Assembly (NCBI GenBank): GCA_019828595.1
Contig: JAHQRK010000010.1
Location: forward strand, 682,001 to 746,000
Direction: 5' to 3'
From: Aphanomyces cochlioides
Lineage: Eukaryota; Oomycota; Saprolegniomycetes; Saprolegniales; Verrucalvaceae
Length of the DNA stretch: 64,000 nt
Shown: positions 34,410 through 45,248 of the stretch, in pieces
Numbering within the stretch: position 1 is the first letter of the stretch
How the letters are laid out: each line of letters opens with the position of its first letter
The notes under the pieces: generated by a model
Told to the model about the DNA's origin: nothing
The model's input: only the letters and a program-made list of their open reading frames with translations
Databases searched by the model: none
Made by a program: the position numbers and the translations under genes

Positions 34410-35598
34410 ATGACGACTCTGTTTGAACCTCTCCAAGTTGGTGCGATTACGTTGCGCCACCGCGTCGTTATGGCTCCATTGACGTACGTTTGAACGGAAA
34501 TTTCATCGCTGATTGTGTCTGATTAGGCGTGCCCGAGCAGTTGCCAACGAAAACGGCGTGGAAAGCGTCCCAACGCCAATCATGGCCACGTACTACGGCC
34601 AACGCGCCTCGGAAGGAGGACTTATCGTGTCGGAAGCGACGCCAGTCTGCCCTGAAGGCCGCCCCAGCTCACTTGTTCCATGTATCTATGATCCTCTTCA
34701 CGTCGAGCGATGGCGCGCTGTCACGGACGCCGTCCATGCCAAGGGTGGCTTCATCTTTATGCAATTGTGGCATGTCGGCGCCTCCTCCCACTCGCTTTTC
34801 GACCCAAAGCGTCGTCCTCCTCCTTCTTCTGCCAGCTACAAATTGGACGCCCCTGAAATCAACACGCCTGAAGGTCCCAAGCCTCGCGAAGTCACGCGTA
34901 TGCTCACGACGGAAGAGATCCCAGAACTCATCCAACAATTCGTCGACGGAGCGAAGCGGGCCATCGAAGCCGGTTTCGATGGTGTTGAGATCCACGGTGC
35001 CAATGGATACATCTTGGATCAATTTATCAACGACAACATCAACAACCAACGCACGGATCAATATGGTGGCTCTGTTGAGAACCGCGTGCGATTGCCCGTC
35101 GAAGTCGCAACTGCAGTCGCGGCGGCCATCGGTGCTGATCGCACGGGTATCCGCTTCAGTCCATTTGGGTCGTTCCAAGGCATGAAGGACAGCGATCCCG
35201 TGAACACGTGGAGTACGTTGCTCAAGCAACTCAACCCTCTCAAGCTCGCTTACGTCCACTTGGTGGAGCCTCGCATTGCCGGTGGCTGGGATTCTAGCAA
35301 CGCCCCTGACCCCGAACAAATCAACTTGAAGCCTTTCCGCGATGCCTACGATGGTGTGCTCATTGTCGCTGGTGGCCACACTGCTGAGTCTGCCGCTGCT
35401 GTCGTCAAGGAAGGTCGTGGCGATGCCGTTGCGTTTGGACGTTACTTCATTTCGAACCCAGATTTGCCAGCCCGCGTCAAGCACGGCCATCCATTCACGC
35501 CATACAACCGATCGACGTTCTACACCGCGACAGAAGTTGGCTACACGGACTACAAGAGCTGGGAAGTACAGCAGCAAGAAGGAGAAGCGACAGCGTAA
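34410..35598 (+). CDS. Old Yellow Enzyme family NADPH:flavin oxidoreductase, copy 2
   Basis: Two exons (34410-34483 and 34527-35598) give 381 aa, aligning almost without gaps to copy 1: MTTLFEPLQVGAI..RVVMAPLT, MATYYGQRASEGGLIVSE, WHVGASSH, FDGVEIHGANGYILDQF, YGGSVENR, IRFSPFGS and AFGRYFISNPDLPARV. The position and phase of the single intron are the same as in copy 1. Catalytic residues are kept, so both copies should be active FMN enzymes, but surface segments differ. About 250 bp of AT-rich DNA separates the genes. Either copy could act on host oxylipins or on lipid aldehydes; the sequence does not decide. Confidence 0.92.
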
Positions 35599-35688
35599 TG
35601 CAATACACACATGAAACGTTTCTTCTCTGGCTCCTTCTCGTCACCTCTCATATCAAATCCTTCTGTCGGTTTCACCATTTCACAAATC

Positions 35689-37038
35689 ATGTCGAGCAGC
35701 AGCAGCTATGGAGAGCTGGTTGTCCTCGGCTACACAAGCTACCGCCGCGTCGACTCCGCTGAAAAGATTCCGGACAAGTGCCAGTGGATACCAGTGGGAG
35801 CTCCGAATAGTCGCTTCCTACTCGAGCCGTCGAAGTCCCAACGACGTGCCGTCGTTCCACGACCTACCAGAGTTGCCAACACCCTTACATCTAAGACAGA
35901 GCTCACAGCCACCCTTCGAGTAGCATGCAAGTCACCCGCGAGTCATTTTGTGTGTGTGCCGACCTCGCCGACGTCGTCAAGTATGTTTGTGACCGAGTTC
36001 GTGCCATCAGACAGTCATGATATGTTCCAGGTGGGTCGACAACCGACGACCGTCAACAACTTTGTCGTACCTGGCCATTTGCACGGATCCAAAGGAACTA
36101 TATCGCGCTTTGCGGTACGCATCTTGTGTGATCGCTCACCGCCGTATGACTGTCGTGTTTTCGCGGGCGGATTCGACACAGACGGACAAATGGTCTTGCC
36201 AACAAATGCACACAAGTTTTGCCCCCGATGTGCTAAATGGACGAAAGACTGGACGAAACACTTGCTCTGCCTGCCTCAAGTTGGACTGCCCGCTGCTCAA
36301 ACCAGCGACCTTTTACTTTATGAGCTCGACAACAATCAAAATGAAGACAATCAGGAAGCCATGGATGCTCTAACACTTAATGGCGTTCGTCTTTGGCTGC
36401 CTGAAGCACAAGCGTGGTTTGAAGTGTCCGTTCATGGACGATTGTATGCTGTTGCGGATCCCAAGAGCGATTCTAAACGGTCGTTCCATCGCCCTACGTC
36501 GGGACCAGTCTCTCGCCAAGCAGTGCTTTCGCATGGCTGCCTGTTGGACATTGGTGGTGTTCATCTCAAGTTCCTCTCTCACCAATGGACATCTCAGAGA
36601 CGCAACTCGGTTTCATCGATGGCAGCTCGCTTGGAGAAACTCAATGTGCATTGCCCCGTTCAACTCCATGCACTCCAATTTACAGATGAAGCCGACGCTG
36701 AGACGTTGCCGCATGTTTACCCAGCGTGCGGTCATGTCTGTGGCTACAATGCACGAATGGCGAAGGCGCGACAATGCCCCCTGTGCCGCACACCTGGCGT
36801 CCTTGTGCCGCTGCGACTCGCGACATCTAATGGCCAACGCCTCCTCTCAGTTGAGGAACGGCAAAGCCCCGATGTTGTCTTCAATCCGTGTGGACATATT
36901 GCAGGGGCGATACTTGCAGCAGAATCTGCCAAGCTCCGTCTTCCCACAGGGAAATCCATCTGTCCCTTTTGCGCCAAGGCATTAGATGCCACACGACCAT
37001 TTTCCAAGCTATACTTTTACCGTGAAAGCGATTCGTAA
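35689..37038 (+). CDS. Pellino-like E3 ubiquitin ligase
   Basis: A single exon, 449 aa from the ATG at 35689 (MSSSSSYGELVVLGY). An in-frame ATG at 35611 lies only 13 bp after the OYE stop and is less likely. N-terminal half: a Pellino-type FHA fold (YGELVVLGY, DMFQVGRQPTTVNNFVVPG, ISRFAVRILCDRSPPYDCRV, ALTLNGVRLWLPEAQAWFEV, LLDIGGVHLKF) with an extra cysteine-bearing insert (FCPRCAKWTKDW) of about 50 residues. C-terminal half: the RING-like region (NVHCPVQLHALQF, PACGHVCGY, CPLCRT, FNPCGHIAG, CPFCAKAL). By family it binds phosphorylated partners through FHA and ubiquitinates them. In animals Pellino acts in Toll/IL-1 signalling; the partner here is unknown. Confidence 0.88.
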   Translation: MSSSSSYGELVVLGYTSYRRVDSAEKIPDKCQWIPVGAPNSRFLLEPSKSQRRAVVPRPTRVANTLTSKTELTATLRVACKSPASHFVCVPTSPTSSSMFVTEFVPSDSHDMFQVGRQPTTVNNFVVPGHLHGSKGTISRFAVRILCDRSPPYDCRVFAGGFDTDGQMVLPTNAHKFCPRCAKWTKDWTKHLLCLPQVGLPAAQTSDLLLYELDNNQNEDNQEAMDALTLNGVRLWLPEAQAWFEVSVHGRLYAVADPKSDSKRSFHRPTSGPVSRQAVLSHGCLLDIGGVHLKFLSHQWTSQRRNSVSSMAARLEKLNVHCPVQLHALQFTDEADAETLPHVYPACGHVCGYNARMAKARQCPLCRTPGVLVPLRLATSNGQRLLSVEERQSPDVVFNPCGHIAGAILAAESAKLRLPTGKSICPFCAKALDATRPFSKLYFYRESDS

Positions 37039-37064
37039 GATAATGATGCATGCCCATGTCGATA

Positions 37065-38884
37065 TTACTTTTTTGACGTTCCAGTTTGCTTCTTCAAAGT
37101 ATGCATCGGTGGTGCACTACCTCGACGCAAGTTTTTCAGCGTCTTGACCTTGAGTTCGTCACGTGAGAGCGGATGCATTTGATCGGCTTGATCAATGTTT
37201 TCTTCTTCGTCAGAGGAGTAGTCTTCCAAGTTGGGAGGATTGATTTGCAATGGTTCACCGCCCATCGGAGCTGTTGGACCCAGTCCAAGAACAGCATGGA
37301 GCTGATGTGATGAAGCTCCATGGCCTAGAATTGCAATGTGACGAAAAGTTTCATGATTGACATACTCAAGGTTGTACTTGATGGAACATCCACTGGGGCA
37401 TTTCGCTTTTGTTGGTATTGGGCATAAAGCTGGAGAATTTCGTTTGTCCGTTGCTCGACCATGCCAAGGTATTGCATCATGTTGACTTCGGTCACGATGT
37501 TGTCACCAAGCATTTCGCACATGGCATTTGCATTGCAACCAACCTTCGAAAAGAGAACTTGGATGGCAATTTTAACTGCGTTGATATTCTTCTGCGTTTC
37601 GTTGTACTTCGATTCGTACTTTTCAGCTGCATGCTCAGTTGCTGCGAGCTTGGACTCAAGCTCTTTCAGGAGCTGCTTATGCTGATGAACATCGTCACCA
37701 GACTCCTCAGAATACTTGGCTTCTTCGATTTTAAGAGCCTACATAGCAAGTTACTGCTTTAAAGTTGCAAATCGAGCTGCAAACCTCGATTTGGTCTTGC
37801 AGCTTTTCAATCTCATTCGTTTGCTCGTTCACATAGTTGAACAATGAGAAGTTCTGGTCTTCATTTTTGATGAATGTCGTAACAAGCTCTTCGATGTCAG
37901 TGATGCCTGTGGCCGCTTTGATTTTAGCAAAAACTTCTTCATAGTTTTGCACTCTTTCCACACTGACTTGGACGTGGACTTTATCCTTGGCTACACCCCA
38001 TTGTTGCCTCTGGAGCTTTCGCCGTAATGCGCCACTTGAGTCATCACCAGACTCTCGCCTTTGAGACTCACGAATTTGTGCCTCTCGTGCTTGATCGGCA
38101 CGTCGTTTTGATTCTTCCATCTTGTCCAGAAGCTCTGCAATTTGGCGTCTGTGTTCTTCGCTTTCTTGTCGGTTAACCTGCTCAATGGCTTTAATTTCCA
38201 TCTAAGCTGTAATAAGCAAATGTTGATCAGGAGATGGGGTACCTGAGCAGAATCACGTTGCTCGTAGCTGAGGTTGCTTAATTCAATAATATTTGCCATT
38301 TGTTTCTTTCGTTCATTGTGGTCTTTCTCCAGCTTGCGATAGATGTTGTCAAATATCATCCGTTCTCGGCGGAGATTGTCAATTTCTTCACGCAGGATCT
38401 TATTTTGAGCCAGAGCTTCATTAAACTTCACGAGTGACTTGTCGAGGCGGTTTTCCAGAATGCGGATTTGTTTGTTCACCATGTGTTGGTTTTCCTTTGA
38501 TGCATTCACACCGCCCATGTGCTTCTTTTGATGCAGCACCTTGTGTTTCATGATTGTAATTTGCTGGGCGAGTGTCTCGGAGTGTTTGGCTTCTGCTGCA
38601 ATCTTCTTCACGAACGTATCAATTTGATCTTGCATACGATTGATACTTTCTTGCTGAGCGGTCGCACTAGACTCTGTAATATGCCGAGTCGCCAACGCGA
38701 GTTCGTTCTTCATGTCTTCGTTGTCGCGTTTCAACTTCTCAATTACAGTTTGTTGTCGTCGCATTACTTGATGAGACTCATCCGAGTACATCTTGCGGTT
38801 CATCTCCATGTTTCGATACTCTCTTTGGAGCTGCGTAAAGTCGATGGAGCTCCCAGCATGATGAGTGCCTGTCTTGCTCTCCAT
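37065..38884 (-). CDS. ODA1: Outer dynein arm docking complex protein (ODA1/CCDC114/CCDC63 type)
   Basis: Four exons (38884-38243, 38201-37785, 37738-37366, 37324-37065) give 563 aa. Nearly all coiled coil, with the family's diagnostic blocks: LQREYRNMEMNRKMYSDES at the N-terminus, IEKLKRDNEDMKNELAL, ENRLDKSLVKFNEALAQNK, ATGITDIEELVTTFIKNEDQ then NFSLFNYVNEQTNEIEKL, and an acidic stretch before HPLSRDELKVKTLKNL. This is the DC2 subunit that anchors outer dynein arms to axonemal doublets. The start (MESKTG) is the first ATG in frame. Its stop is 26 bp from that of the convergent Pellino gene, and its promoter is shared with the divergent gene at 39067. Confidence 0.88.
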
Positions 38885-38950
38885 CGAGCACAAATTCACT
38901 TTGCGCCTTTCGGGAGACTTCGAAACTGCCGCAGTCAGGAACCGTTACAA

Positions 38951-39041
38951 TTATCCGGATGAAGCAATACTATATTGCAATACAGCAATACTTCAACATT
39001 GCAATGCTGCAATAGTATTGCAAAATGGTCAATCCGGATAA
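38951..39041. promoter_or_regulatory. Symmetric divergent promoter with inverted CCGGAT boxes
   Basis: TTATCCGGAT (38951-38960) and ATCCGGATAA (39032-39041) are perfect mirror images at the two ends. Inside them GCAATACTA (38964-38972) and TAGTATTGC (39013-39021) are again inverted, and GCAAT recurs several times between. Each outward gene has one TTATCCGGA in its own orientation. Confidence 0.55.
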
Positions 39042-39066
39042 AAAGATCTGCAAAATATTTTCGAAA

Positions 39067-40598
39067 ATGCCAGCTGCATCTTCGATTGCAACGGAGTCCA
39101 CGGCGGGCGAACTTCTTGGAAGCTATGAACGCCGACTTGTTGAGAAATACCGCTTTGCTCTCCGAGAGATCATTGATCACATGACCTTCTTTTTGCAACT
39201 CTTTCGCCAGGCTCATGCCAAATTGATCGACATCGAAAGCCTGGCACAGAAAAAATTACCACAGATGCTGCCGTTCTTGAATGTCGTTCGAGAGAAGTTT
39301 GTGTACATTGCTCAAACAACTCCATTTTTTCTGGGATACGATCACTTGGTCGCCTATGTCAAGATGCTTCAACAAGAAAGACAATACTTTGATCCACGGC
39401 CACAGACGTGGAATGCCATGCGGCTGTATGACACAGATTACCAAGGTAATGATTATACGTGGAAATGGAAGGAAGACTGACACACGTGATAGATCACTTT
39501 GCCGACAAAATTCTTGTTTTTACGATGCTATGCGAGGAATTGGATGAAAAGTTGCCTGTGTTCCAAGCATCCATCGAAGCTCATGCATCTCCTCTCAAGT
39601 TGCTCACCCAAAAACGAGAGGTACCGAACATTCAACGAAACTAAAATAACACATATCCCCAGGACATGCTTTCTCTCTTACGGGAAGGTCACAATGCCAG
39701 CAAACTTCCAACCAACATGAAGAAACACAAAGCGGATGTGAAGTTTGCTTACGAGAAGAGTTTGCTCAAATACAAGGAAGGTCTTCAAGCCAGTCCCATC
39801 AAGCTCGAGAAACAAATTCAGCATGAAATTCGCTTCTTCACGCAACATTTGAACTCGATGCTTGCCCCACATTGGAACATTTGCCGAACGCTTAAACGTG
39901 CTAACGCTGAGACCTCGCGCGATGAAACCCTCACAGCCCATGAGCGACAGCTTGTTGACGACTTTGTCGAAGAAATTCTTCGCTTGAGCGACGAAATTGG
40001 CGATTTTTGCAGGTACTTTTACCACCACCTTTAGGATATGACTGTTTGCAGTGTAGCGATGACGAAGGAGGCCTTCCTAGAACAAGTGTCGGCATTCGAA
40101 AAGGCCGCGATGAATGTGAGCCCAATGAGTGATTTACCTTGTATGATGTTTGGCTTAGGACTTGTTCGTTGTTTGCACAGTGTCGCTCAAGTTGAATTTT
40201 TGCGAACCGTTGGACCAGCCACTGTTTGGAGCATATTGCGAGGATCTCAAAAGCCGCATGAAGGAGCTACACGTAAGCACAACATCTAGAAATCGATCAT
40301 CTAAGCTATCTCGACAGACTTTGCGAAATTCAAATAAGTTCCAGGCTGCAGTCGCTAACTGTGATGGTCTGAATGGGTTACATATCTATTGTTTACAGCG
40401 GTTGTAGCCACGAGGGTCGAAGTGAGCGTGTGCTATCACAAGATGCAGCGCCTTGAGTACGATTATAGACCTTACTGCATGTGACCCATTTTGTACAGGA
40501 ACAATGGAAACCACCATGAAGAAACCAAGCAAGAAACCCTCGCATACCTCAAAAATGAAATTCAAACCCTTGCTGCTGCAGATGGTTTAGTCATTTGA
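39067..40598 (+). CDS. Orphan helical protein, 411 aa
   Basis: Eight exons (39067-39445, 39493-39620, 39663-40012, 40052-40115, 40159-40272, 40318-40360, 40399-40456, 40499-40598), introns 38-47 nt. Almost entirely alpha-helical: ERRLVEKYRFALREIIDHM, HAKLIDIESLAQKKLPQML, YEKSLLKYKEGLQASPIKLE, DDFVEEILRLSDEIGDF and NHHEETKQETLAYLKNEIQT. No transmembrane segment, zinc site or catalytic motif. It shares a divergent promoter with ODA1, which may hint at a flagellar or basal-body role (inference only). An ATG at 39025 lies inside the CCGGAT box and is less likely the start. I do not recognise the family. Confidence 0.7.
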
Positions 40599-41639
40599 GA
40601 GCTAATGTGGAGTTCATACAGAACTCCGATGTAGCCAACCTTTTCTGTACACACTACGCTACGTAGTTAACACTTTGATGCCGACCTTGAACGGGTTTGT
40701 TGGTATAGAAATAAGCAAGACAAAAAGACTGCAACCTGGTGTACAGCATGCGTGCTTTCACTCCCTCTGAAGAGTAATTGCAATGATCATGACCCTGGCT
40801 GTTTCTTGCAAATGCACAAATTTTAGCCTCATGACGGGCGATCATGCCATCGTTTTGGCCAGTGACTAAGTCGATTGCACTTCAAGCTGTAACACCATCC
40901 AGACAGGACTTGACAAGGTCGCGACAAGACACCATCAAGTCTAAAGCAAGCAATGCAGCTTGCCCATAGAATGGCGCAATATTGTGCGCAGTGCAAACAA
41001 GATCAACGTCGTCAACGTAAACTCAGCAAGGTGAATGTTTTCAATTTGACAACTTCACAGGCTTGCGTGCATAAACGACTTGATAAATGGCCAAAATATG
41101 ATGCTGTCTCCTCATGCCCATACTATTAATAGTAGTCATTGTCAAAACTTCTGTACCTGTACACTACAGTGGAACAGCCATGTTGCGTGCAAACACGGCA
41201 ACCTCAGTACAACTCGTAGAGCTACTCTCCCTCCATCTTACTGCTGTGGCTACTAGCGCTGTCTTTTGCTTCCTATCTACAATGCCTACGTGATAGCCAA
41301 GGTCTGACGAGCCCCCGTATATCTTGGACGTCGCCCACAGGCGATGGACGCAGGGTACTGCAGTCCATGGCACTACCAGTATTCCCTGCAATCTTTCAAG
41401 GCGTGTTACTGCAACTTGTAATGGTATTGAAGGGCTAGATCTTTTTGTTTTTTGTCGTTTCAAAGAGACTATGTGTACTTGCGGGCACATTCTGTATTTA
41501 TCTCGCTGTGCCAAGACGAGCGACATTCGTGCTGCGTCATTGAGACAGCCAATATTTTCCCCAAGAGTTGTCAACGGATGTGACTGCCAACAATTACCGA
41601 GTAAGTCTCCACCTCTCTCACTAAACGAATTACCATATC
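40599..41639. other. Intergenic stretch, about 1 kb
   Basis: A 136-codon minus frame (41164-41574) has no recognisable domain. Near 40950 a plus-strand fragment reads MQLAHRMAQYCAQCKQDQRR and could be an exon of a tiny gene or a remnant. No RNA gene recognised. Confidence 0.45.
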
Positions 41640-42293
41640 ATGTCCAAGACATTCCTCAACGAATACGCGGTGGCCTTCTCGACGATCGGACTCTTTACCA
41701 ATATCACAGCCTTCATGCCTGGAAAGAAAGCAAGTGAATGGACTGACGCATATGCTATCCTCCGTGCGGGACACTGGCCACTCCTGGATCCATCCAAGAT
41801 CACACCTACAACGATGGACGATGCTGCCGCAGACGGTCGTCTCGACATTGTGGCATGGCTGCAGGAACACCATTCGGAAGTCGGTTGCACAACCAACGCT
41901 ATGGACTTGGCAGCAGCAGGTGGACATTTGGACATTGTGAAGTTTCTCCATCAGTATCGCCCTGAAGGATGCACGAAGAACGCCATGACACAAGCTGCTG
42001 CGGGTGGTTACTTGGACGTGGTCCAGTACTTGTTTCACAGCACAACTTACAAGTTCGACATGACGGATGCCATGCGGCATGCCACTGAATTTAACCACAA
42101 GGACGTGGTCGAATGGCTCGAGCGACAGCACCTTCGTTGCCCACCTCTGATGGTTGAATATTCCTTCGGCGATGAAGTTGAAAGTGCGATGACAGGGATC
42201 GAATTCAGTTTTGCAGAAAGAGTGCTTGGGTTCATTGCAGCGGCGGTACTACGCCCTTCAGCACTCTGGTCAAGCCTCTGCGAAACCTGCTGA
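41640..42293 (+). CDS. Ankyrin-repeat protein, 217 aa
   Basis: A single exon starting MSKTFLNEYAVAFSTIGLF. Four ankyrin repeats between residues 55 and 160 follow the oomycete subtype: DDAAADGRLDIVAWLQEHHS, MDLAAAGGHLDIVKFLHQYR, MTQAAAGGYLDVVQYLF, and a weaker one with HKDVVEWLERQH. A C-terminal segment (ERVLGFIAAAVLRPSALW) is hydrophobic but short. Likely a protein-protein interaction module with no catalytic part. Shorter than the ankyrin protein at 20608 and lacking its C-terminal cysteine cluster. Confidence 0.82.
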   Translation: MSKTFLNEYAVAFSTIGLFTNITAFMPGKKASEWTDAYAILRAGHWPLLDPSKITPTTMDDAAADGRLDIVAWLQEHHSEVGCTTNAMDLAAAGGHLDIVKFLHQYRPEGCTKNAMTQAAAGGYLDVVQYLFHSTTYKFDMTDAMRHATEFNHKDVVEWLERQHLRCPPLMVEYSFGDEVESAMTGIEFSFAERVLGFIAAAVLRPSALWSSLCETC

Positions 42294-42412
42294 ACTCCTC
42301 AAAGTAGTTCGATATCTTAAGAGGCTATATACATATTTCGTTCGTATTGAGCTCAAGAAACTCATGGTCCAAATGAGGTGACAAGCTGTGTCGAGATCTA
42401 AATTTAGGCTCC

Positions 42413-43261
42413 ATGCCGCCAAAGCCGCCTCCAGCGTCAAATGGCGGTACGAAGTCACCGAAGTCAAAAGCAACCAAGCAAACCAACACGGCAAAGCCGC
42501 CAGAGAAGGCTACCAGTATACCAAAGCTGACATCTACAAAAACAATTCCAGCTAAAAGCACCTCGCCTATCAAAGCCAAAGGCGACGGCTCGGCGAAAAT
42601 GCCAACTCTGGACACTAAGCCTTCAGATCCACAGATTGCCACTGCCACAGCAAGCAGTGTTGGAACTGGAGAGAATGAAGTCTCGACACGTGCAAATTCT
42701 GCTCAGGTGGAAACACCACCTGAAGTTGTTGCTGTTGAAGCTACAGAAGTGGATCAGGCTTTGCTCCAGACAGGAAACGTTGTGCTGAAGTATGAAATGT
42801 ACAGCGAATCCTTTGTCATTGAGAGAGGATCCATGACTGCGACAGCTATTGACGAGGCGTATTGCCTCAGCTTTGTCATGCCAAACTGTCTGATCCATCT
42901 CTCGATGCATGAGCCGGCAATGAAACTCGCCCTTGAATCCCAAGGCGACGTCGACAACTTATTCCAGCGTGAAGAACCACCTGGGACTTATCATGGCTTG
43001 CAAGTCGACCAAACGTATTATGTATATATTGAGCAAGAGGCCGATCAGCTCGCTCGGGATCAAGCTCACATGCGCGAAATTGCCTTGACGATGGAAGGCG
43101 CGGCTGAAGACCGCAAGCGAAAAGCAGACAAGAAAGACGATGGACGAGGCTTTGAGAGCTGTAGCTGCATCGAAGGCAATCCGTGCGTCGACGAATATGG
43201 ATGCAAAGATTGGCACAATCGCTTCGCCATCGCGGCCAAGCATGGCTGGAAAGGGTTTTAG
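42413..43261 (+). CDS. Unknown protein with conserved Cys-rich C-terminus
   Basis: A single exon of 282 aa. Residues 1-100 are low complexity and rich in Lys/Pro/Thr/Ser (MPPKPPPASNGGTKSPKSKA). Residues 115-200 look like a compact beta-rich domain (NVVLKYEMYSESFVIERGSM, AYCLSFVMPNCLIHLSM). A charged helix follows, then a striking end, FESCSCIEGNPCVDEYGCKD-WHNRFAIAAKHGW, with five cysteines close together. The tail could be a small metal- or redox-linked motif. I do not recognise a named family. Placement beside flagellar and spindle genes is suggestive only. Confidence 0.7.
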   Translation: MPPKPPPASNGGTKSPKSKATKQTNTAKPPEKATSIPKLTSTKTIPAKSTSPIKAKGDGSAKMPTLDTKPSDPQIATATASSVGTGENEVSTRANSAQVETPPEVVAVEATEVDQALLQTGNVVLKYEMYSESFVIERGSMTATAIDEAYCLSFVMPNCLIHLSMHEPAMKLALESQGDVDNLFQREEPPGTYHGLQVDQTYYVYIEQEADQLARDQAHMREIALTMEGAAEDRKRKADKKDDGRGFESCSCIEGNPCVDEYGCKDWHNRFAIAAKHGWKGF

Positions 43262-43389
43262 GAAACCGTTAGCAGTTACACTTCAATTTGATTGGTGTAA
43301 AATGATTTTTTTGAAAGATGGTTTTAATTTGATAAAAATTCGAATTATAAATCAATTATTTTTATTTGGATTAATTCTTGAATTAATTT

Positions 43390-45227
43390 ATGACTTCCAA
43401 GGCTACACCGCCGAAACCGCGCAATGCCAAGTTCATCTCGTTCTTGGAGCGCATGGGATACGAGCCCCAAGGCCGATATGCCAAAGCAGGCAAGCTACGA
43501 CAAATAGATGTCGACGCCTTGATGCAAGGACCGTCGTGTGAAGCCGCGTGGCAGTGGATACAGGACAATGCGCACACATCGAGCGAAATTGAAATCTTGC
43601 GGCGAAATCTAAGCGTATCTCGACAGGATCACGAGACGTCCAGGTAACCTTGCCATCTACCTTTAAATCTTAAAAGTTGCAGGGAGATGATAACTCTCAA
43701 GCAAACTCGACGAGCTGCACTACTGGACAAGAAAGCACAGTTGCAGCAGGCACTTGCAAGGATGAAAGAACAAAATGATGACGTGATAGCTCAAATTTCA
43801 AGCCTCGAGCAAGGTATGAAGACACTATGTGATCCTCCAGAGGACAAACTCCTTGCAAACACTTACGCCTTACAACTCCATTATCGCCATGAAGAAAGAT
43901 ACGCCCACATTCGAGAAATGGAGACGCTCTTCCCGCCACCTCCACCAACATCTTCCACCATTTCTGCGGCTATCAACGGCGCACTTTATACTATCCAAGA
44001 TACTTTTCAATCGCACCGTGTTCGTATGCTCGACTCAGAGGCAAAGCTTTTTGCATCCGACGACCCGCTTCCGCGAGCAGTTCAAGTAAGACAACAATGT
44101 GGTGTCAAGATCAATTCCATAGGATGCTCTGTTTCTGCCAGGAAAACTCGTCTTGCAATCTTTGGAACGTCACTTGACTTCGATGCCGCCACGCGAAACT
44201 ACGGAGCTCTTGCCATTTAGGGACAGTCGGCCTGTGAATATTGCCCACCAGATTGAAGACCATATAGAAGCCCTTGAAGACACTCTCGAAGCGCGGCGCG
44301 ACGAATGTGATCGAATATACGTACGAACGACACCTATCAATGTGCTTCTTACGATTGAGCTAGTCTCAAGTCGGTCGCCATGAAGACAATGGTTTCAAGC
44401 GCTTGGATAATCGTGCAAGTGCTCTAGCCAAGCTGCAAATCGTTAAAAATTTCTGCAATGAACAGACAGCAGTGCTGTCGGCGCTCCATGCGGCGAAAGA
44501 GACTGTGGCGACAAACATGGATGAGATGCTTACGTTCGACGCAAAGGTGCAAGATGTCCAAGCTTATCTTGCGTCTGCGTTCCAAAGAAACCGAGCACTT
44601 GTCGTCGATATTTTGGACCAGCAAAACAAATTGCTTCTCTTCGTACAGACTCATATCGTCGATGCATTCAAGGTGCAATTCGACGAAAGTAGAAGATCAA
44701 GAAAAACCATGTCTGGTAGGGATTACGTCAGGAATACCAGGAAGCCCTTGACGAGTCGATTCAGAGCGAAATGCAGCAGGTATTACCACGACAGCTCTTC
44801 AAGAACGAAGTCGCAACAGCCAAGCGCGACGAGGGGCAAGTTGAGCGACTTATTGCTACGATTCAAACCAAGTACGATACCTTCTGACATTTCGTGTCTA
44901 ATACTTGCGTTCTTCGTAGCATCGCCAAGCTGGATGAAGCTAAAGCAGCTTACGAAGCATTCCAAGATGCATCACCATGCTTCGCAATGGTAGCCTGGAA
45001 TGGTACGTCAAGGCGAGATGGATCTTGTATGACAGCAATCGCTAGAACTCATGGATCAACTGCATCGAATGGAGTATGATATGGAAATCAACGTTGCACC
45101 TGATGTGGCTCGATTGCATGACGAAATTGTCGAGTTACTTGACAAGCGATTGCCTCAACTGGACCGAGCAGTCCACAATTGGTACCAACAGCCCGCCCAA
45201 TTGTGCATGGACGGGACAACACAATAA
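43390..45227 (+). CDS. HAUS5: Augmin complex subunit HAUS5-like
   Basis: Seven exons (43390-43643, 43683-44085, 44123-44320, 44364-44672, 44720-44871, 44920-45002, 45046-45227) give 526 aa. The N-terminus has the HAUS5 head: a short helical fold ending CEAAWQWIQDNAHTSSEIEI-LRRNLS, comparable to the WxYIxxHVHSxRxVxxIRxNL pattern. Long coiled coils follow (KKAQLQQALARMKEQNDDVI, DHIEALEDTLEARRDECDRI). The end, LLDKRLPQLDRAVHNWYQQP-AQ, matches the WWEQP-Q end of HAUS5. Augmin recruits gamma-tubulin to existing microtubules for branching nucleation in the spindle. Its stop is 21 bp from that of the convergent SDHAF3 gene. Confidence 0.72.
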
Positions 45228-45248
45228 AAAGATATGTCATTCGACTGT

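Noticed and set aside
41164..41574. 136-codon minus frame
   Set aside because: No ATG-anchored domain and no spliced extension; composition like intergenic DNA.
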